Under the pieces are notes generated by a model. That model saw only the letters and a program-made list of their open reading frames with translations. It did no database searches and had not been told where the DNA came from. A program made the position numbers and the translations under genes. A stretch of DNA of 64,000 nucleotides, from the NCBI GenBank assembly GCA_035079385.1, contig JAVHKY010000008.1, positions 3,084,001-3,148,000 of the forward strand. Reading direction: 5' to 3'. Of the stretch, positions 1 through 11,583 are shown one piece after another (the first letter of the stretch is position 1; every line of letters starts with the position of its first letter). The stretch is from Aspidiotus rigidus (taxonomy: Eukaryota > Arthropoda > Insecta > Hemiptera > Diaspididae).

Positions 1-445
1 CCTACATTGTAAAAGGAAAAGCCAACATAAACTGACGGCACGCTCAACGTCGCGAAAATAAAGGATTATTATTATCATCATTATTTTGCGTTTTCTTTTT
101 AACCTTGACCGTGTTGACCGCGCGTTCGTAATGTACTCGGTACACATGATGCGTGAGAAGTAGGTTGGTGTATTACATTAGGAAAACTCTTATAAAACAA
201 GTTTTTAGAAAATTAGTCTTAAAAACTTTATAGTAAATTAATTTTGAATGATTAAAACGTTAGGAACTCTTATCGAAATGAATAAGAGACCAACGTTTTC
301 CCGACAAAAAACGTTGACCGTCAGTTTGCAATCGATTCTGAGTTAGGTATATTACGTGTACAGTGTCGACTGAAAATCAACTCTAAATCACTTAGAAATT
401 GACTTATTTTCAAAATTTGGGTCAAAATTGTATAGATAAATGGTT

Positions 446-619
446 AAAATTATTTTACACTCATCCATGCTTCATTATTCCAAACCACTTGTTTGTCACG
501 CCGATTTTTCAACCCTCCCCTACTCCAACGTCCTTCCGTGCTTGAGAGATTTATAGTATTCAGTCTGTTCGGTTACTTTGCTACTCGCAGATGGAATACG
601 TAGTCATGAAAATTAAAAT
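446..619 (+). repeat. Left copy of ~175 bp direct repeat flanking a LINE
   Basis: This stretch (from 'aaaattattttacactcatc' to 'atgaaaattaaaat') recurs at 3900-4074 with about 90% identity, and the LINE body lies exactly between the two copies. The simplest reading is a very long target-site duplication made at LINE insertion. The divergence between the copies suggests the event is old. A tandem duplication that was later invaded is the alternative. Confidence 0.7.
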
Positions 620-1962
620 ATCTCCTATCACTATTCAACTTTATCTTCAATCGAAATTCGTACCCATCTTCTTGGAAAACTGTCATTATCCTCCCCATAC
701 TGAAACCCCGCGCCGATCCCCTCTTTCCAGCTTCTTACCGACCCATAGCATTATCTAGTGTTCTCGGCAAATTATTCCAAAAAAAATACTCACCGAAAGA
801 CTTCTTTGGTATTTTGAAATAAATAACCTTCTCTCCCACGTAACCCCTCTCAATCTCTTCTTGATCTCCAAACACAAATTAACACATCTTCTTTCAATAA
901 ATCATGTCTTTATTCTATTTTTTTCGACCTTCAGGAAGCCTACCCCCGGGTATGAAGAAACTTGAAGATATCGGTTTCTACGGCAACCTTCCTAAAATAC
1001 TCCAGAACTTCCTCAATGATAGAACATTGATGGTAAGGATTCAAAATTCATGTTACTCCCCTCTCCCTGTTCAAAACGGAGTCCCCCGGAGAGAGGTATT
1101 CATAGCATCTTACACTTCCTCTTAGCCATCAATGATATAACAAAACTTGTCTCCGCCCCCCTCTTACTCATCAACGTCTCTTTACTGACGATTACAACAT
1201 ATCCATTTGCTCTTCCAACCCTCAAAGTGCACACAGACTCCTTCAAACAACGCTCGACGCAATCACCAAATGGACAACAAAAAACGGATCTAATTCTCCC
1301 CCTCCAAAACTTACTCAGATATTTTCAAGAAGAGACTCCCCAACCCTCCTCTACAACTATTTCTCCTCCAAAATTTTGACATTCCATCTCGCAATTCAGC
1401 TAAACTTCTCGGGCTTCATTTTGATCAAAAACTTTCCTGGACCCCCCACATCAAAAACTTAAAAGCAAAATGCATCTGTGCCCTATCCATTTTGAAATTT
1501 CTCCCACATCCCTCTGAAGGATGTACTAAAAAATTATTATTACAACTCTACAAGAGCGTAATTCGTTTCAAACTAGATTACGGATCACCAATTTACAATT
1601 TGGCCAGTAAATCAGTTCTCTCTACATTTGACACGATTCAAACTTCCTCTCTCAGAATGGTATTAGGTGCTTTTCGCACAAGCCTTAAAATGAGCTTATG
1701 CGCGGAAGCGGCCGAACCACTTATCCCAACATCCAATTTCCTATCCTCCGCTTCCCGATTCCCAGATAAGCCAATATACAAAATAATTTTTGGTAAAAAC
1801 GCCTACCTAGTTTCCACTTCAAATAAGCACCCCCCAATAAATCATTCCAAGCTAACCCTCTTCCACCAATACATTCAGTCTCACCCTAGGACTCTATCCG
1901 TTCCAAACCTTCGTCTTGACCTAACTCAATCACCTAAATCAGACGGGATCCGACCAGTTCAC
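620..1962 (+). pseudogene. Decayed LINE reverse transcriptase region (5' truncated)
   Basis: Conceptual translation in shifting frames gives reverse transcriptase pieces typical of the I/Jockey group of non-LTR retrotransposons. A 'SSWKTV' and 'SYRPIA'-like start appears near 670-760. A 'GFYGNLPKILQNFLNDRT' finger/palm block is at 963-1029 and a 'VPxGE' template-grip motif follows near 1080. A thumb block, 'LGLHFDQKLSWTPHIK', is at 1407-1456, and 'LDYGSPIYNLASKS' lies near 1570-1615. Several frameshifts and stops, and the absence of any endonuclease, show a dead 5'-truncated copy. It is continued by the RNase H half at 2701-3572, after an insertion. Its relative at 23950-25247 shares the sequence around 'RLDLT..PKSD'. 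Confidence 0.75.
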
Positions 1963-2700
1963 CGAAAGATTTTTCACCGAGTAAGTCTTTTTGAAGGAAT
2001 GTTTGACTTGTCAGTTTTTTTTTTTTTTCATCATCAGGAAAGTTCATCTTCCTTTTTTGAGTTCACTGACACCGACGACGAAATTCACCTTTTTCAATCA
2101 ACTGTTCGACTTTTATTTGATGCTTTGCTATACCAAATTTTATTTATATAAAGTATAAAGAAAATTAATTTAATTAAATTCTTAATATATTTTATAAATT
2201 AAATTAATAAATTATATTTTATTATTTATAATTATAATTTTTAATTTATTAAATCAATTTATTAATCTAAAATTTTGTTTAAAAATTTTAATAGATAAAT
2301 AATTTTTATTTCAATAAACAATTATTTTAAAAATTATATTAATTCAATTTTTTTTTTTTTTTTCAAAATTAAATTTAATGAAAATATAAAAATGAATAAT
2401 ACTTAAAAATATAAAAAATAATATAAAATTTAATTTTATTAAATAAAATATCAAAAATAAAAATATCATTAAATTAATTTTTTATCATTATTCAACTTAA
2501 ATTAAACTGATTAATGAACTTCATTAATAAAAATATAATTGAATTTTGTCGGTGAACTTACCATGTGGTGAACCACTACTTCTATCAGGTGATTTATCTG
2601 TAGGGGAACTTTCTGTACCTAGGTGAATCTCAATCGGTGAATTTTTTTAGGTGAAAAATTTTTTGTTGAAACACACTAATCCCAAATGAGACAACACTAC
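1963..2700. mobile_element. Insert splitting the LINE, with AT-rich core
   Basis: Comparison with the related LINE at 23950-25247 shows that about 740 bp here interrupts the coding region, between the 'PKSD' block and the segment leading to the RNase H 'TDGSK'. The edges carry repeated TTCACC (left) and GGTGA (right) motifs that are partly inverted. The core at 2150-2555 is roughly 88% A+T, without coding sense. It could be a non-autonomous DNA transposon with subterminal repeats, or a mitochondrial control-region or rRNA fragment. No clean target duplication was found. Confidence 0.45.
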
Positions 2701-3572
2701 TACTCATCTCTAACATTAAACAACTAATACAGGAATATAAAGATGACAAAATCTGCTATACCGACGGATCCAAAAAATTGAATAGAACCGCCTATGCACA
2801 CTCCATAGATGAAGATCTCACTCCCCATCAAATTCACAACATTGCCTCCATCTTCACAGCAGAATTAGTGGCTATCTCCTCCTGCCTCTCTCACATCGCA
2901 CAACTTCTACCAAACAAAAAATTCCTCCTCGCCGACTCTCTTTCTTCACTCTATTCTGTCCTAGGTAATTCTAGCAACCATCCTCTCATTCAACGAATCC
3001 ACCTTATACTACACTCACTGAAATCTATCAACATCTGCATCAGTTTCATAATATGGATCCCCAGTCACATAAATCTACCTGACCACAACTCAGTCGACCT
3101 AGCCGGCAAACAAGCAACATCTTTACCCAAAATAACTGACAACTCACCCATACCTACATATCTCAGATTACAAAAACTATTATCGTTCTCTCAGCCTAGA
3201 AAAATGGACAAATCTCTGGAAAAATCAAACTCCCAGTAAGTCCTCAATATCAAACAAATTCTCTCACATTGGTCTACATCTATCAGAATGATAGAAGAGA
3301 GGAAGTAATCCTTACTCGACTACGAATCGGCCACACAAAAATCACTCACTCCTATACCTCATCAATCCTGATCTTCTGGCTCCCCCATCTTGTTCTTACC
3401 GTCAGAAAGAAACTTAACAGTTGAACACGTCTTTTCCTGTCCTACGCTCGCCCCTCTCCGCTCCACCTTAAATGTCCCGTCCGCCGTCGCGCAAGCGCTG
3501 GGAAACAACTCGGATTCAATATCTCTATCTCTCGATTATTTATGTCGCACTCACTACTATACCGAGATATAG
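2701..3572 (+). pseudogene. Decayed LINE RNase H domain and C-terminus
   Basis: The translation resembles the RNase H-like domain of I-type LINEs. It shows 'YTDGSK' (first acidic residue), 'IFTAELVAI' (Glu), 'ADSLSSLYS' (Asp), then 'WIPSHINLPDHNSVDLAGKQ' (His and last Asp region). It ends in 'TVEHVFSCPTLAPLRS', the end of the gag-like zinc knuckle. Frame changes near 3240-3400 break it. It matches the better-preserved copy at 24207-25247 over its whole length, so both belong to one family. It is inactive. Confidence 0.75.
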
Positions 3573-3584
3573 AAAAAATAAAAA

Positions 3585-3770
3585 CAATATCACCTCCACT
3601 CTATCCAACAACTCTGAAACCATCGAAAATTCCCTCAATTACCTCCGCTCCACTTACTTCTACAAATTACTGTAATAACCTTAAGCCATCTAATAACAAC
3701 TTTGTACAATTAAAGCTGATGACCCGTAATAAAAAAAAAAATAAAAATAAAAATAAAAATAATAAAAATA
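3585..3770 (+). mobile_element. Short 3' fragment of a related LINE with A-rich tail
   Basis: Just after the first LINE stop codon a second version of the same C-terminus begins ('LSNNSETIENSLNYLRST'). A 3'UTR ('gccatctaataacaac', 'gctgatgacccgtaat') and an (AAAAAT)n tail follow. The same 3' end recurs at 46096-46226. The first LINE's own 3'UTR resumes after this piece, so this looks like a small, separate 5'-truncated insertion into that 3'UTR, or a template switch. Confidence 0.6.
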
Positions 3771-3774
3771 ACTT

Positions 3775-3899
3775 TCTCCAACTCACTACTACCCTTTTTC
3801 AAAAATTAAGATGTATTATCTATAATTATAAATTGCCGAGCCAATATTATAGTTTATATATGTAGCTCGTTAATAAATAAATAAATTAATAATTAAAAA
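3775..3899 (+). mobile_element. 3'UTR and (AATA)n tail of the first LINE
   Basis: The shared words 'gccgagccaat' and 'agctcg' are followed by an AATAAATAAATAAATT tail. They align with the reverse complement of the 3' end of the - strand LINE at about 23950-24050. This marks the true 3' end of the element, immediately before the right-hand direct repeat. Confidence 0.6.
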
Positions 3900-4074
3900 A
3901 AAATTATTTTACACTCATCCATGCTTTATTATTTCAAACCACTTGTTTGTCACGGCGATTTTTCACCCCCTCCCCCACTCCATCGTCCTTCCGTGCTTGA
4001 GGAATTTGTAGTATTCTGTCTGTTTGGTTACTTTACTACTCGCAGACAGAATACGTAGTCATGAAAATCAAAAT
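3900..4074 (+). repeat. Right copy of the ~175 bp direct repeat
   Basis: Partner of 446-619, starting directly after the LINE tail. The following sequence, 4075 to about 5985, holds no gene I can support. It contains only short ORFs and a T14 run near 5658. Confidence 0.7.
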
Positions 4075-6261
4075 TATGTTTGTTCAATGTGACAACGACC
4101 TTAAAGCGATGGTGATGCGCACAATTCTTAAAGTTCAAATCATATTAAAATTGTTTTCCAGTTGTTCTTCTAAAATTGGAGTAATTTTGACGTCACATGC
4201 AATGAAAAATGAATTTCTAAATTTGTATCGATTTTTAGTTGACATTCAAATTTGATACCAAAAGTTCACTCAATTTTGATATCGACATTGTAGGAACAAA
4301 ATCAGAAAACTCATTGGGCGACGTGCACTTGAAGTTTATTTTCGGTCAAAACGATCAACATGGTTCATAAGACTAACTCCGTATTTTCAAAACTGTAAAC
4401 CGCAAAAAGATATTCAACGGTTTGCAGACAATTTTACTCCAGCGCGCACGCACGCTTCTTACATTTCAAACGCGATTTATGAGCAACAGGTATATGATTG
4501 TCTTCTTTACGCTCCTTAAATGGGTAAAGTAAGCATAGGTTCGCTTAAATTTGCACAATATGTCGAAGAAAATTCCCACACTAGTTTAACGCATGATTCT
4601 AGTGGTTAAACAAACATCATAAATCACCCTATGACAAAACACCGACGAAACAATTCCGATAATTTGTACCTCTAACACGTAGAATAATAACGAGGAAATG
4701 CGAGTAATAATCCACGTCTCACATACGCATTCGTATCTCTTATTGACTTTAATCATTTCAGGATTTCAAACCTTGGCATTTTATTCCGTTATTAGTACGT
4801 TTTCACCCTTAAAATTATCTGCGCCATATCATGTACCCTTGAAATAACCTACGTCGTACAATGTACAAATAGTATACGAATGGGCACAAGTACATGTACG
4901 TGAATTTCACATCAATTTTTACGCAAAGCTTTATTACTATAGGACATGTTAGTGTCTGTAAATTCTCACATACAAGTTAATGGTTAAGCTTAAAAACTCA
5001 TAAAAACATGATATTCGTTCCAGCATCCAGCATAAAATCGATGAAAAAAGAGAGAAGACTAAATAGCGAATTGCGTAGGAGGGAGGAGGGCGTATGTAGC
5101 TATGCATTCGTACAAGGGCAACATTGAATCTGCACCTCCCTTCTACGTAGTTCAATTTTACGAAATTGGGTTGAGTAAAATGGGTCAATCGGTTACAACG
5201 GAAAACAGGCTGGAAAAATAGCGTTTATCTATCTTCGTCGCGAGAAGAATTTATATACGTTCATCTCAAAACGTATTTTCTTCACCCTACTTTCCACCGA
5301 GAGTAATTTGAATTTTCATGCGTAATAAGACACCATCGCGATTTTTGCTGAATTGACTGAAATACTAATCGATAGCCTGAAATAGTAAACAAAAAACAGC
5401 GTCCGCGTAAACACGCTATAGAAATAAATGGTTTATGGTACGGGTACAGAGTAAATTGAAAAAGATATGTATGACGTATGTTGAAAGGGAGTCAATCACG
5501 GTTAAAAATGCTCTTATTTCAGATATTATCGCATTACGAGTGTGTGTGATGAAGGCGAGGTCATGTTTGAAATCACAAGTCTAGAAATAGGCGTGAAAAA
5601 TGTTTCCCTATTTTCAAATTGCAAACCTTTAAATGATAAATACTTTTTGATTGGATTTTTTTTTTTTTTTCTTCAAAATATTGACAATACATATAGGTAC
5701 ATACATTTTTCGAAGAAAATGTCAACCAATATTTACAAGGTTTTTGACTTCACTGAGAATCGCCACGCCTATCAGGAATAAATTATCACGTTTTTACAGT
5801 AGCCACGCACAGTGTCTCGAACAGAAGGGCCACGTCATCGTATTCAAAAATTAAAAAATTCCTGTTTCATGTGCGATGATTTTCATGGAAACTACCTAAG
5901 GTAATTTTGAATCGAAAATGACCTTTCTTAGGTATACCGTCCTGTTCATCATTTTTTTTTTTCTTGAATGAGGCCCTGACTCGAATACAGTTCTAAAATT
6001 CGTGTACTTCATCTCTACAAGTTTTATACGACCTCAAATTTTGGGAAAGCAAATGTCACACGATCTTGTCAGCATGCAAGAGATCAACTTCACAAGGAAA
6101 GATGTTCGAGATTTAGCTGATCTAAAAGGAAAAATTTTAGGGGAGAGAGTCAAATAACAATATAATGACTTGAACAAGGAAGAAGACGAGGTCCTTATTG
6201 AGAGGTGAGGAGCGAGAATTGAGAAACAATTTGGTTAAAATAGTTTATACAGCCAGAAAAG

Positions 6262-6567
6262 GGGGCGTCCATAAATTAAGTGAGGCGATTTTTGTGATTT
6301 TTTGACCCCCCCTTGGTGAGATATCGTGAGATTCGCCTTGACCCCTCCCCCCTCTTATCGCGCGTAGATTTTACGAAATATGTATTTTTGCTTTAAATAC
6401 GTTTATCTGTGCTTAATCGCGTTTATAGAATGTATTTGTGCCAGAAAAAAATTACGTGAGATTTGTCGGCACCTCCTCTCCCCATCATGTGAGTTTTGGT
6501 GAGACATGGCTGGGCCCCCTCCCCCCCCCAAAAAAAAAAAAAACCTCACGTAATTTATGGACGCTCT
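6262..6567. mobile_element. MITE inside tandem unit 1
   Basis: Ends are inverted copies of GGGCGTCCATAAATTAAGTG (left) and the complement of 'cacgtaatttatggacgc' (right), about 23 bp each. The interior is C-rich and A-rich ('gaccccccctt', 'cccccccc'). This is the layout of a non-autonomous TIR DNA transposon about 305 bp long. The superfamily is not certain. Target duplication is not evident. Confidence 0.75.
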
Positions 6568-7045
6568 CAAATTTGAAAACTTTACTGTTGATTAGTCTTT
6601 AATGTCCCCCGCTATCTCATTTGTTGGGGTACATTCTCACAAAATTCGCGCGAGCGCGTCCTACTTTGATGACGTCATCAATCCAACCACACGGGTTCTA
6701 AATGGGCTTAAGAGTGGGGTAGCAGGACCTGTTATATGGTGTTCTTGGGATCTGAAAAATATTGATGTATTACAGTTCTAAAATTCCTGTACTTCATCTC
6801 TACAAGTTTTATACGACCTCAAATTTTGGGAAAGCAAATGTCACACGATCTTGTCAGTATGCAAAAGGTCAACTTCACAAGGAAAGATGTTTGAGATTTA
6901 GCTGATTTAAATGGAAAAATTTTAGGGGAAAGAGTCAAATAACAATATAATGACTTGAACAAGGAAGAAGACGAGATCCTTATTGAGAGGTGAGGAGCGA
7001 AATTTGAGAAACAATTTGGTTAAAATAGTTTATACAGCCAGAAAA

Positions 7046-7338
7046 GGGGGTGTCCATAAATTAAGTGAGGCGATTTTTGTGATTTTTTGACCCCCCTTGG
7101 TGAGATTCGCCTTGACCCCCTCTTATCACGCGTGAGATTTTACGAAATATGTATTTTTGCTTTAAATACGTTTATCTGTGCTTAATCGCGTTTATAGAAT
7201 GTGTTTGTGCCAGAAAAAAATTACGTGAGATTTGTCGGCACCTCCTCTCCCCCTCATGTGAGTTTTGGTGAGACATGGCTGGGCCCCCTCCCCTCCCCCC
7301 CCAAAAAAAATGCCTCACGTAATTTATGGACGCTCTCA
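7046..7338. mobile_element. MITE inside tandem unit 2
   Basis: Same element as at 6262-6567. The left end reads GGGTGTCCATAAATTAAGTG, and the right end is intact. It sits at the same internal position, so it was present before the unit was multiplied. Confidence 0.75.
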
Positions 7339-7815
7339 AATTTGAAAACTTTACTGTTGATTAGTCTTTAATGTCCCCCGCTATCTCATTTGTTGGGATA
7401 CATTCTCACAAAATTCGCGCGAGCGCGTCCTACTTTGATGACGTCATCAATCCAACCACACGGGTTCTAAATGGGCTTAAGAGTGGGGTAGCAGGGGACC
7501 TGTTATATGGTGTTCTTGGGATCTGAAAAATATTGATGTATTACAGTTCTAAAATTCCTGTACTTCATCTCTACAAGTTTTATACGACCTCAAATTTTGG
7601 GAAAGCAAATGTCACACGATCTTGTCAGTATGCAAAAGGTCAACTTCACAAGGAAAGATGTTTGAGATTTAGCTGATTTAAATGGAAAAATTTTAGGGGA
7701 AAGAGTCAAATAACAATATAATGACTTGAACAAGGAAGAAGACGAGGTCCTTATTGAGAGGTGAGGAGCGAAATTTAAGAAACAATTTGGTTAAAATAGT
7801 TTATACAGCCAGAAA

Positions 7816-8112
7816 AGGGGGTGTCCATAAATTAAGTGAGGCGATTTTTGTGATTTTTTGACCCCCCTTGGTGAGATTCGCCTTGACCTTTCCCCCCTCT
7901 TATCACGCGTGAGATTTTACGAATTATGTATTTTTGCTTTAAATACGTTTATCTGTGCTTAATCGCGCTCATAGAATGTATTTGTGCGAGAAAAAAATTA
8001 CGTGAGATTTGTCGGCACCTCCTCTCCCCCTCATGTGAGTTTTGGTGAGACATGGCTGGCCCCCCCCCCAAAAAAAAAAAAAAAATGACTCACGTAATTT
8101 ATGGACGCCCTC
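7816..8112. mobile_element. MITE inside tandem unit 3
   Basis: Third copy of the same MITE at the equivalent position. The right end is altered to 'ggacgccctc'. A long C/A run near 8068-8085 differs in length from the other copies. Confidence 0.75.
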
Positions 8113-8329
8113 AAATTCGAAAACTTTTACTGTTTATCAGTCTTTAATGTCCCCCGCTACCTCTTTTGTTGGGATACATTCTCACAAAATTCGCGCGAGC
8201 GCGTCCTACTTTGATGACGTCATCAATCTAGCCCCACGGGTTCTAAATGGGCTTAAGAGTGGGGTAGCAGGGAACCTGTTATATGGTGTTCGTGGGATCT
8301 GGAAAATATTAATGTACCAGATCTAAAAA

Positions 8330-10300
8330 TTGTTGACCTCCAAGTTATGTACGATAGTAGGCGGATATAAAAGAATTTCGACTTCCGAGCAATATATGAT
8401 AGGAGGGGCACTTGGAAAAAGCATTGCATATCTAGTTACTTGAAGGGGCTATCTTTCAGCTATATATATACACACCGATCTCCGAGCTATATATGATATG
8501 ATACGAGGGGGACTCAGAATACCTTTCTGAGTCTTACGGTGTTTGAAAGTTGCACATCTGGCTCATTGAAGGAGCTAAGTCAATTGGTGTATGACGCATT
8601 ACATATCTAGTTACTGGAAGGTGCTATCTTTCAGACACCGACCACCGAGCTATATATAACAAGAGGGGTTTTAAAAACTTTTCGAGCTCCGAGCTTTGCC
8701 AGCTGTAGGACAGCGGACGTTTTTTCCAACCCCCCCCCCCAATAAAACAAGTTCCCTGTTGAAAAATTCACAGGTTCTATAGCGGAGTTGAACGAGAGGT
8801 GGCAGGGAACCTGTTTTATGGGGCACGTGAGATCAGAAAAAGGTACGACGTCACCTGTTTGACCTATAACGCCATCAAATTGTGACGTCACAGGCTTGAA
8901 CTTGGAGCTACATATGGTAAGGGAAGGACTTGGAGAAAGCTGTATACGATAGGAGGTCGACCTCTAAACAACTTTGAAGTTATTGGCCAGCTGAACGGCG
9001 GACGGCAGACATTTTTTCGCCCCCGATAAAACAAGTTTCCTGTCAAAAACTGATGTATGACGTCATCAGATTGTGACATACAGGCCTCGCCCTCAAACTA
9101 TATAAGATAGGAGGTGGACTTGGAAAGAACTCGAACTCCTAGATGTATATTATGATAAAAGGGGTACTTAGAAAAGTTACTGGTTCTTTAATTAACGAAG
9201 TTGAACGAGGGCCGACAGGGAACCTATTTTATGGGGCTCGTGGGATCTGATGTAGATTGTGAAGTCACAAAGCTATTGGAACGTCACAGGCCCGGACTTT
9301 GAAGCAATAAACAATAGAGAGGGGAACTTGGAAAAAACTGATCTATGACGTCATCAGATTGTGACGTCACAAGACTGACCTATGACATCGTCTAAGGGTG
9401 ACTTCACAGGCCCTGTCCACAAGCTATATATGACAGAAGGGGGATTTGGCAAATTTTCGAACCGCGAGATTTGCCGGCTGGTCTGACGGTGAACGGCGGA
9501 CGTTTTATCTGAAAACCCCCCGCGATAAAATATGTTCCCTGTAGAAAATTTTCAACAGGGAACCTGTTTTGAGGGGGGTTATTTGAGAAATTTGCCGTGA
9601 TGCACCGTCCAACAAAAAACTTGAAAAAATTTCGACTCTCGAGCTAATAATATGATACGAGGGGGACTTGGAAAAATTTTGACTCTCGAGCAATATATGA
9701 TGGGAATTTTTCTAAGCCTCCCTTCTATCATATATTATACAAGACTTATAGTAGGTTTAGCGCTTCTTTATACTAGCTTTATATTAGGTCTAGGCTTCCT
9801 AGAATTCTCAATACCAAATCCAATTTGACTCATAAAACAGGTTCCCTGCGTTCCTCGTTTAACTTCCGTTACGGAAGAGGTCCTTTTGACTTTTGAGCTG
9901 TATGATAGGGAAGGGACCAAGGAGAGTTGACTTTCAAGCTATATAATTGTTGTATGGATTTGTTTTCGCTGATGTGAGGAGTACTAGAAGATTTCCATCT
10001 TTGGAATTGGACAATTCTCTCAAGCTATATATGATGATGGGACCAGCGCGACCCCGACCGTGCTCAACTTTGGACCAGAAGGACTTGAAAAATATCAACT
10101 CTCAAGCTATTCACCTTTAGTGACGTCATCATTTTCGGAAAAATGTCCAGAGACTTCAAATATTCTCAACTATTGAGTTATACTTATATATGACGAAGAA
10201 TTTGTCGGGGATGATGTGGTCAACTTGTGACGTCATCTATCTAAGCTGGAAGAATTTGTCTAAGCCAGATATTGCAGGAACTTGTCTAGGTTAGATTGTA
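8330..10300. repeat. Mosaic of fragments of the AACAGGGAACCTGTT / ctatatatgat repeat family
   Basis: The region is filled with degenerate copies of a few words: 'agctatatatgataggaggg', 'acttggaaaaa', 'tgtgacgtcacagg', 'gccggccg', 'gaacggcggacg' and 'cagggaacctgttttatggg', on both strands. The same words occur at 39030-39345, 40640-41760, 42960-44270 and 63455-63690. An end with the near-palindrome and the following 'tttgagaaatttgccgt' is visible at 9550-9640. Short ORFs here (for example on the - strand at 8631-8891 and 9505-9693) have no protein character. Confidence 0.8.
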
Positions 10301-10483
<183 letters not shown>

Positions 10484-11394
10484 CGCCAAGCCTATCAATA
10501 TTCACTTCTACCCGGCTAAAGCTTCCCTCGCAGTAACTTTATCTTTCAAAGAATAAACTCGCCTACTTAAGGTCTCGCGTTCACCTTTCACCAAGACTTC
10601 ACAAAACAATTTCAATCGGTTTTGTATGCAGCGACCCAATGCAGCCTACTTAGTTAGACATAGAGTAAACAAAAATAAGGCGAGCTATTTTCCATGAGAT
10701 TGCGAACTTTCGAATTCACCACTACCATGGCAAAGTTTGCAATTTTCTCCTCGTTTCACATAGATATTTTAGGGGAGGAAGAAATTCGACCTCTCTGACT
10801 CTTCCTCCGCTAACGCCACGGCTAAACATATGAAATTTATTTTGAATCGTACTTTTTTTTTAAATTAAAGGTAACCCGCTATCTGTTAGGACGGTTTCGC
10901 ATTGAGTCCCAAACCATATTTTTAGCCAAATTGAGTCCTGAGGTGTCGGCGATACACAACTGAATCGAGTCCATTTTTGCATGATTATGCTTTATGTTGA
11001 ACCTCAAGGAGTGTTTTACGAAGACGAAGATTTTGGGGTGGTCAACATAGGATGAATGGAATGACTGACAGGCATTAGTCATGCGCTAGGTGGTTGAAGA
11101 ATACGCTGCCCATCTAGAGGGAGGGAAGTGGCTTCAAACATTGATAAATCATCTTCAATTTTCTTTGGGAAGGGTGCATTCTCAGAAAACGTTAGTTAGG
11201 TTAGGCTAAGTTGTTTCGTTGGGAGTCAGGCCATCCTCAGAAAACGTCCACGTCCGATTTATATGTCGCCATCAACGTGTGTCGTCATCAACCGAAGATT
11301 AACTTCTCTTCAGCCCAAACTCTCGGTGGTTACGGCTGCCGTAGAAGTTACTTGTCCGGATTTTAAGAAAGTTAGCTCGAAAAAATTCCCCGCA

Positions 11395-11583
11395 TGCCCG
11401 GACGGAGTATGAAACCGTGGAGCACGTGCTGAGGAAGGGCCTGAGGTTCGCGCAAAACCGATTGAAAACCCTAGATCGGGAGGAACAGAGGGTCCTAAAG
11501 TACATAAGAGTCATCGCTACGAGTCTATTGGCCACAGAACGGCTTGAGATCAGAGAAAAAAGATACCAAATTTGTACAAGCTA
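11395..11583 (+). pseudogene. LINE C-terminal fragment
   Basis: The + strand reads 'TEYETVEHVLRKGLRF' and continues open to a stop at about 11583. The 'ETVEHVL..C..F...R' pattern is the usual zinc-knuckle C-terminus of insect LINE ORF2 proteins. The first cysteines ('CPACPD') lie just upstream in another frame, and the last Cys is replaced. No reverse transcriptase remains nearby, so it is a short dead remnant. The rest of 10490-13630 shows no gene I can support. Confidence 0.45.

Larger units (their letters stand above)
5988..8320. repeat. Three tandem ~780 bp units
   Basis: The words 'acagttctaaaatt' and 'cttcatctctacaagtttta' start at about 5988, 6772 and 7543, which gives units of roughly 784, 771 and 778 bp that are more than 90% alike. 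Each unit has a left part without coding sense ('cacacgatcttgtcag', 'aacaaggaagaagacgag'), a MITE, and a right part ('gacgtcatcaat', 'ggggtagcaggg', 'cctgttatatggtgtt') that resembles the repeat family found at 8800, 9200 and 63480. The lengths differ by small indels in C/A runs. Confidence 0.9.
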
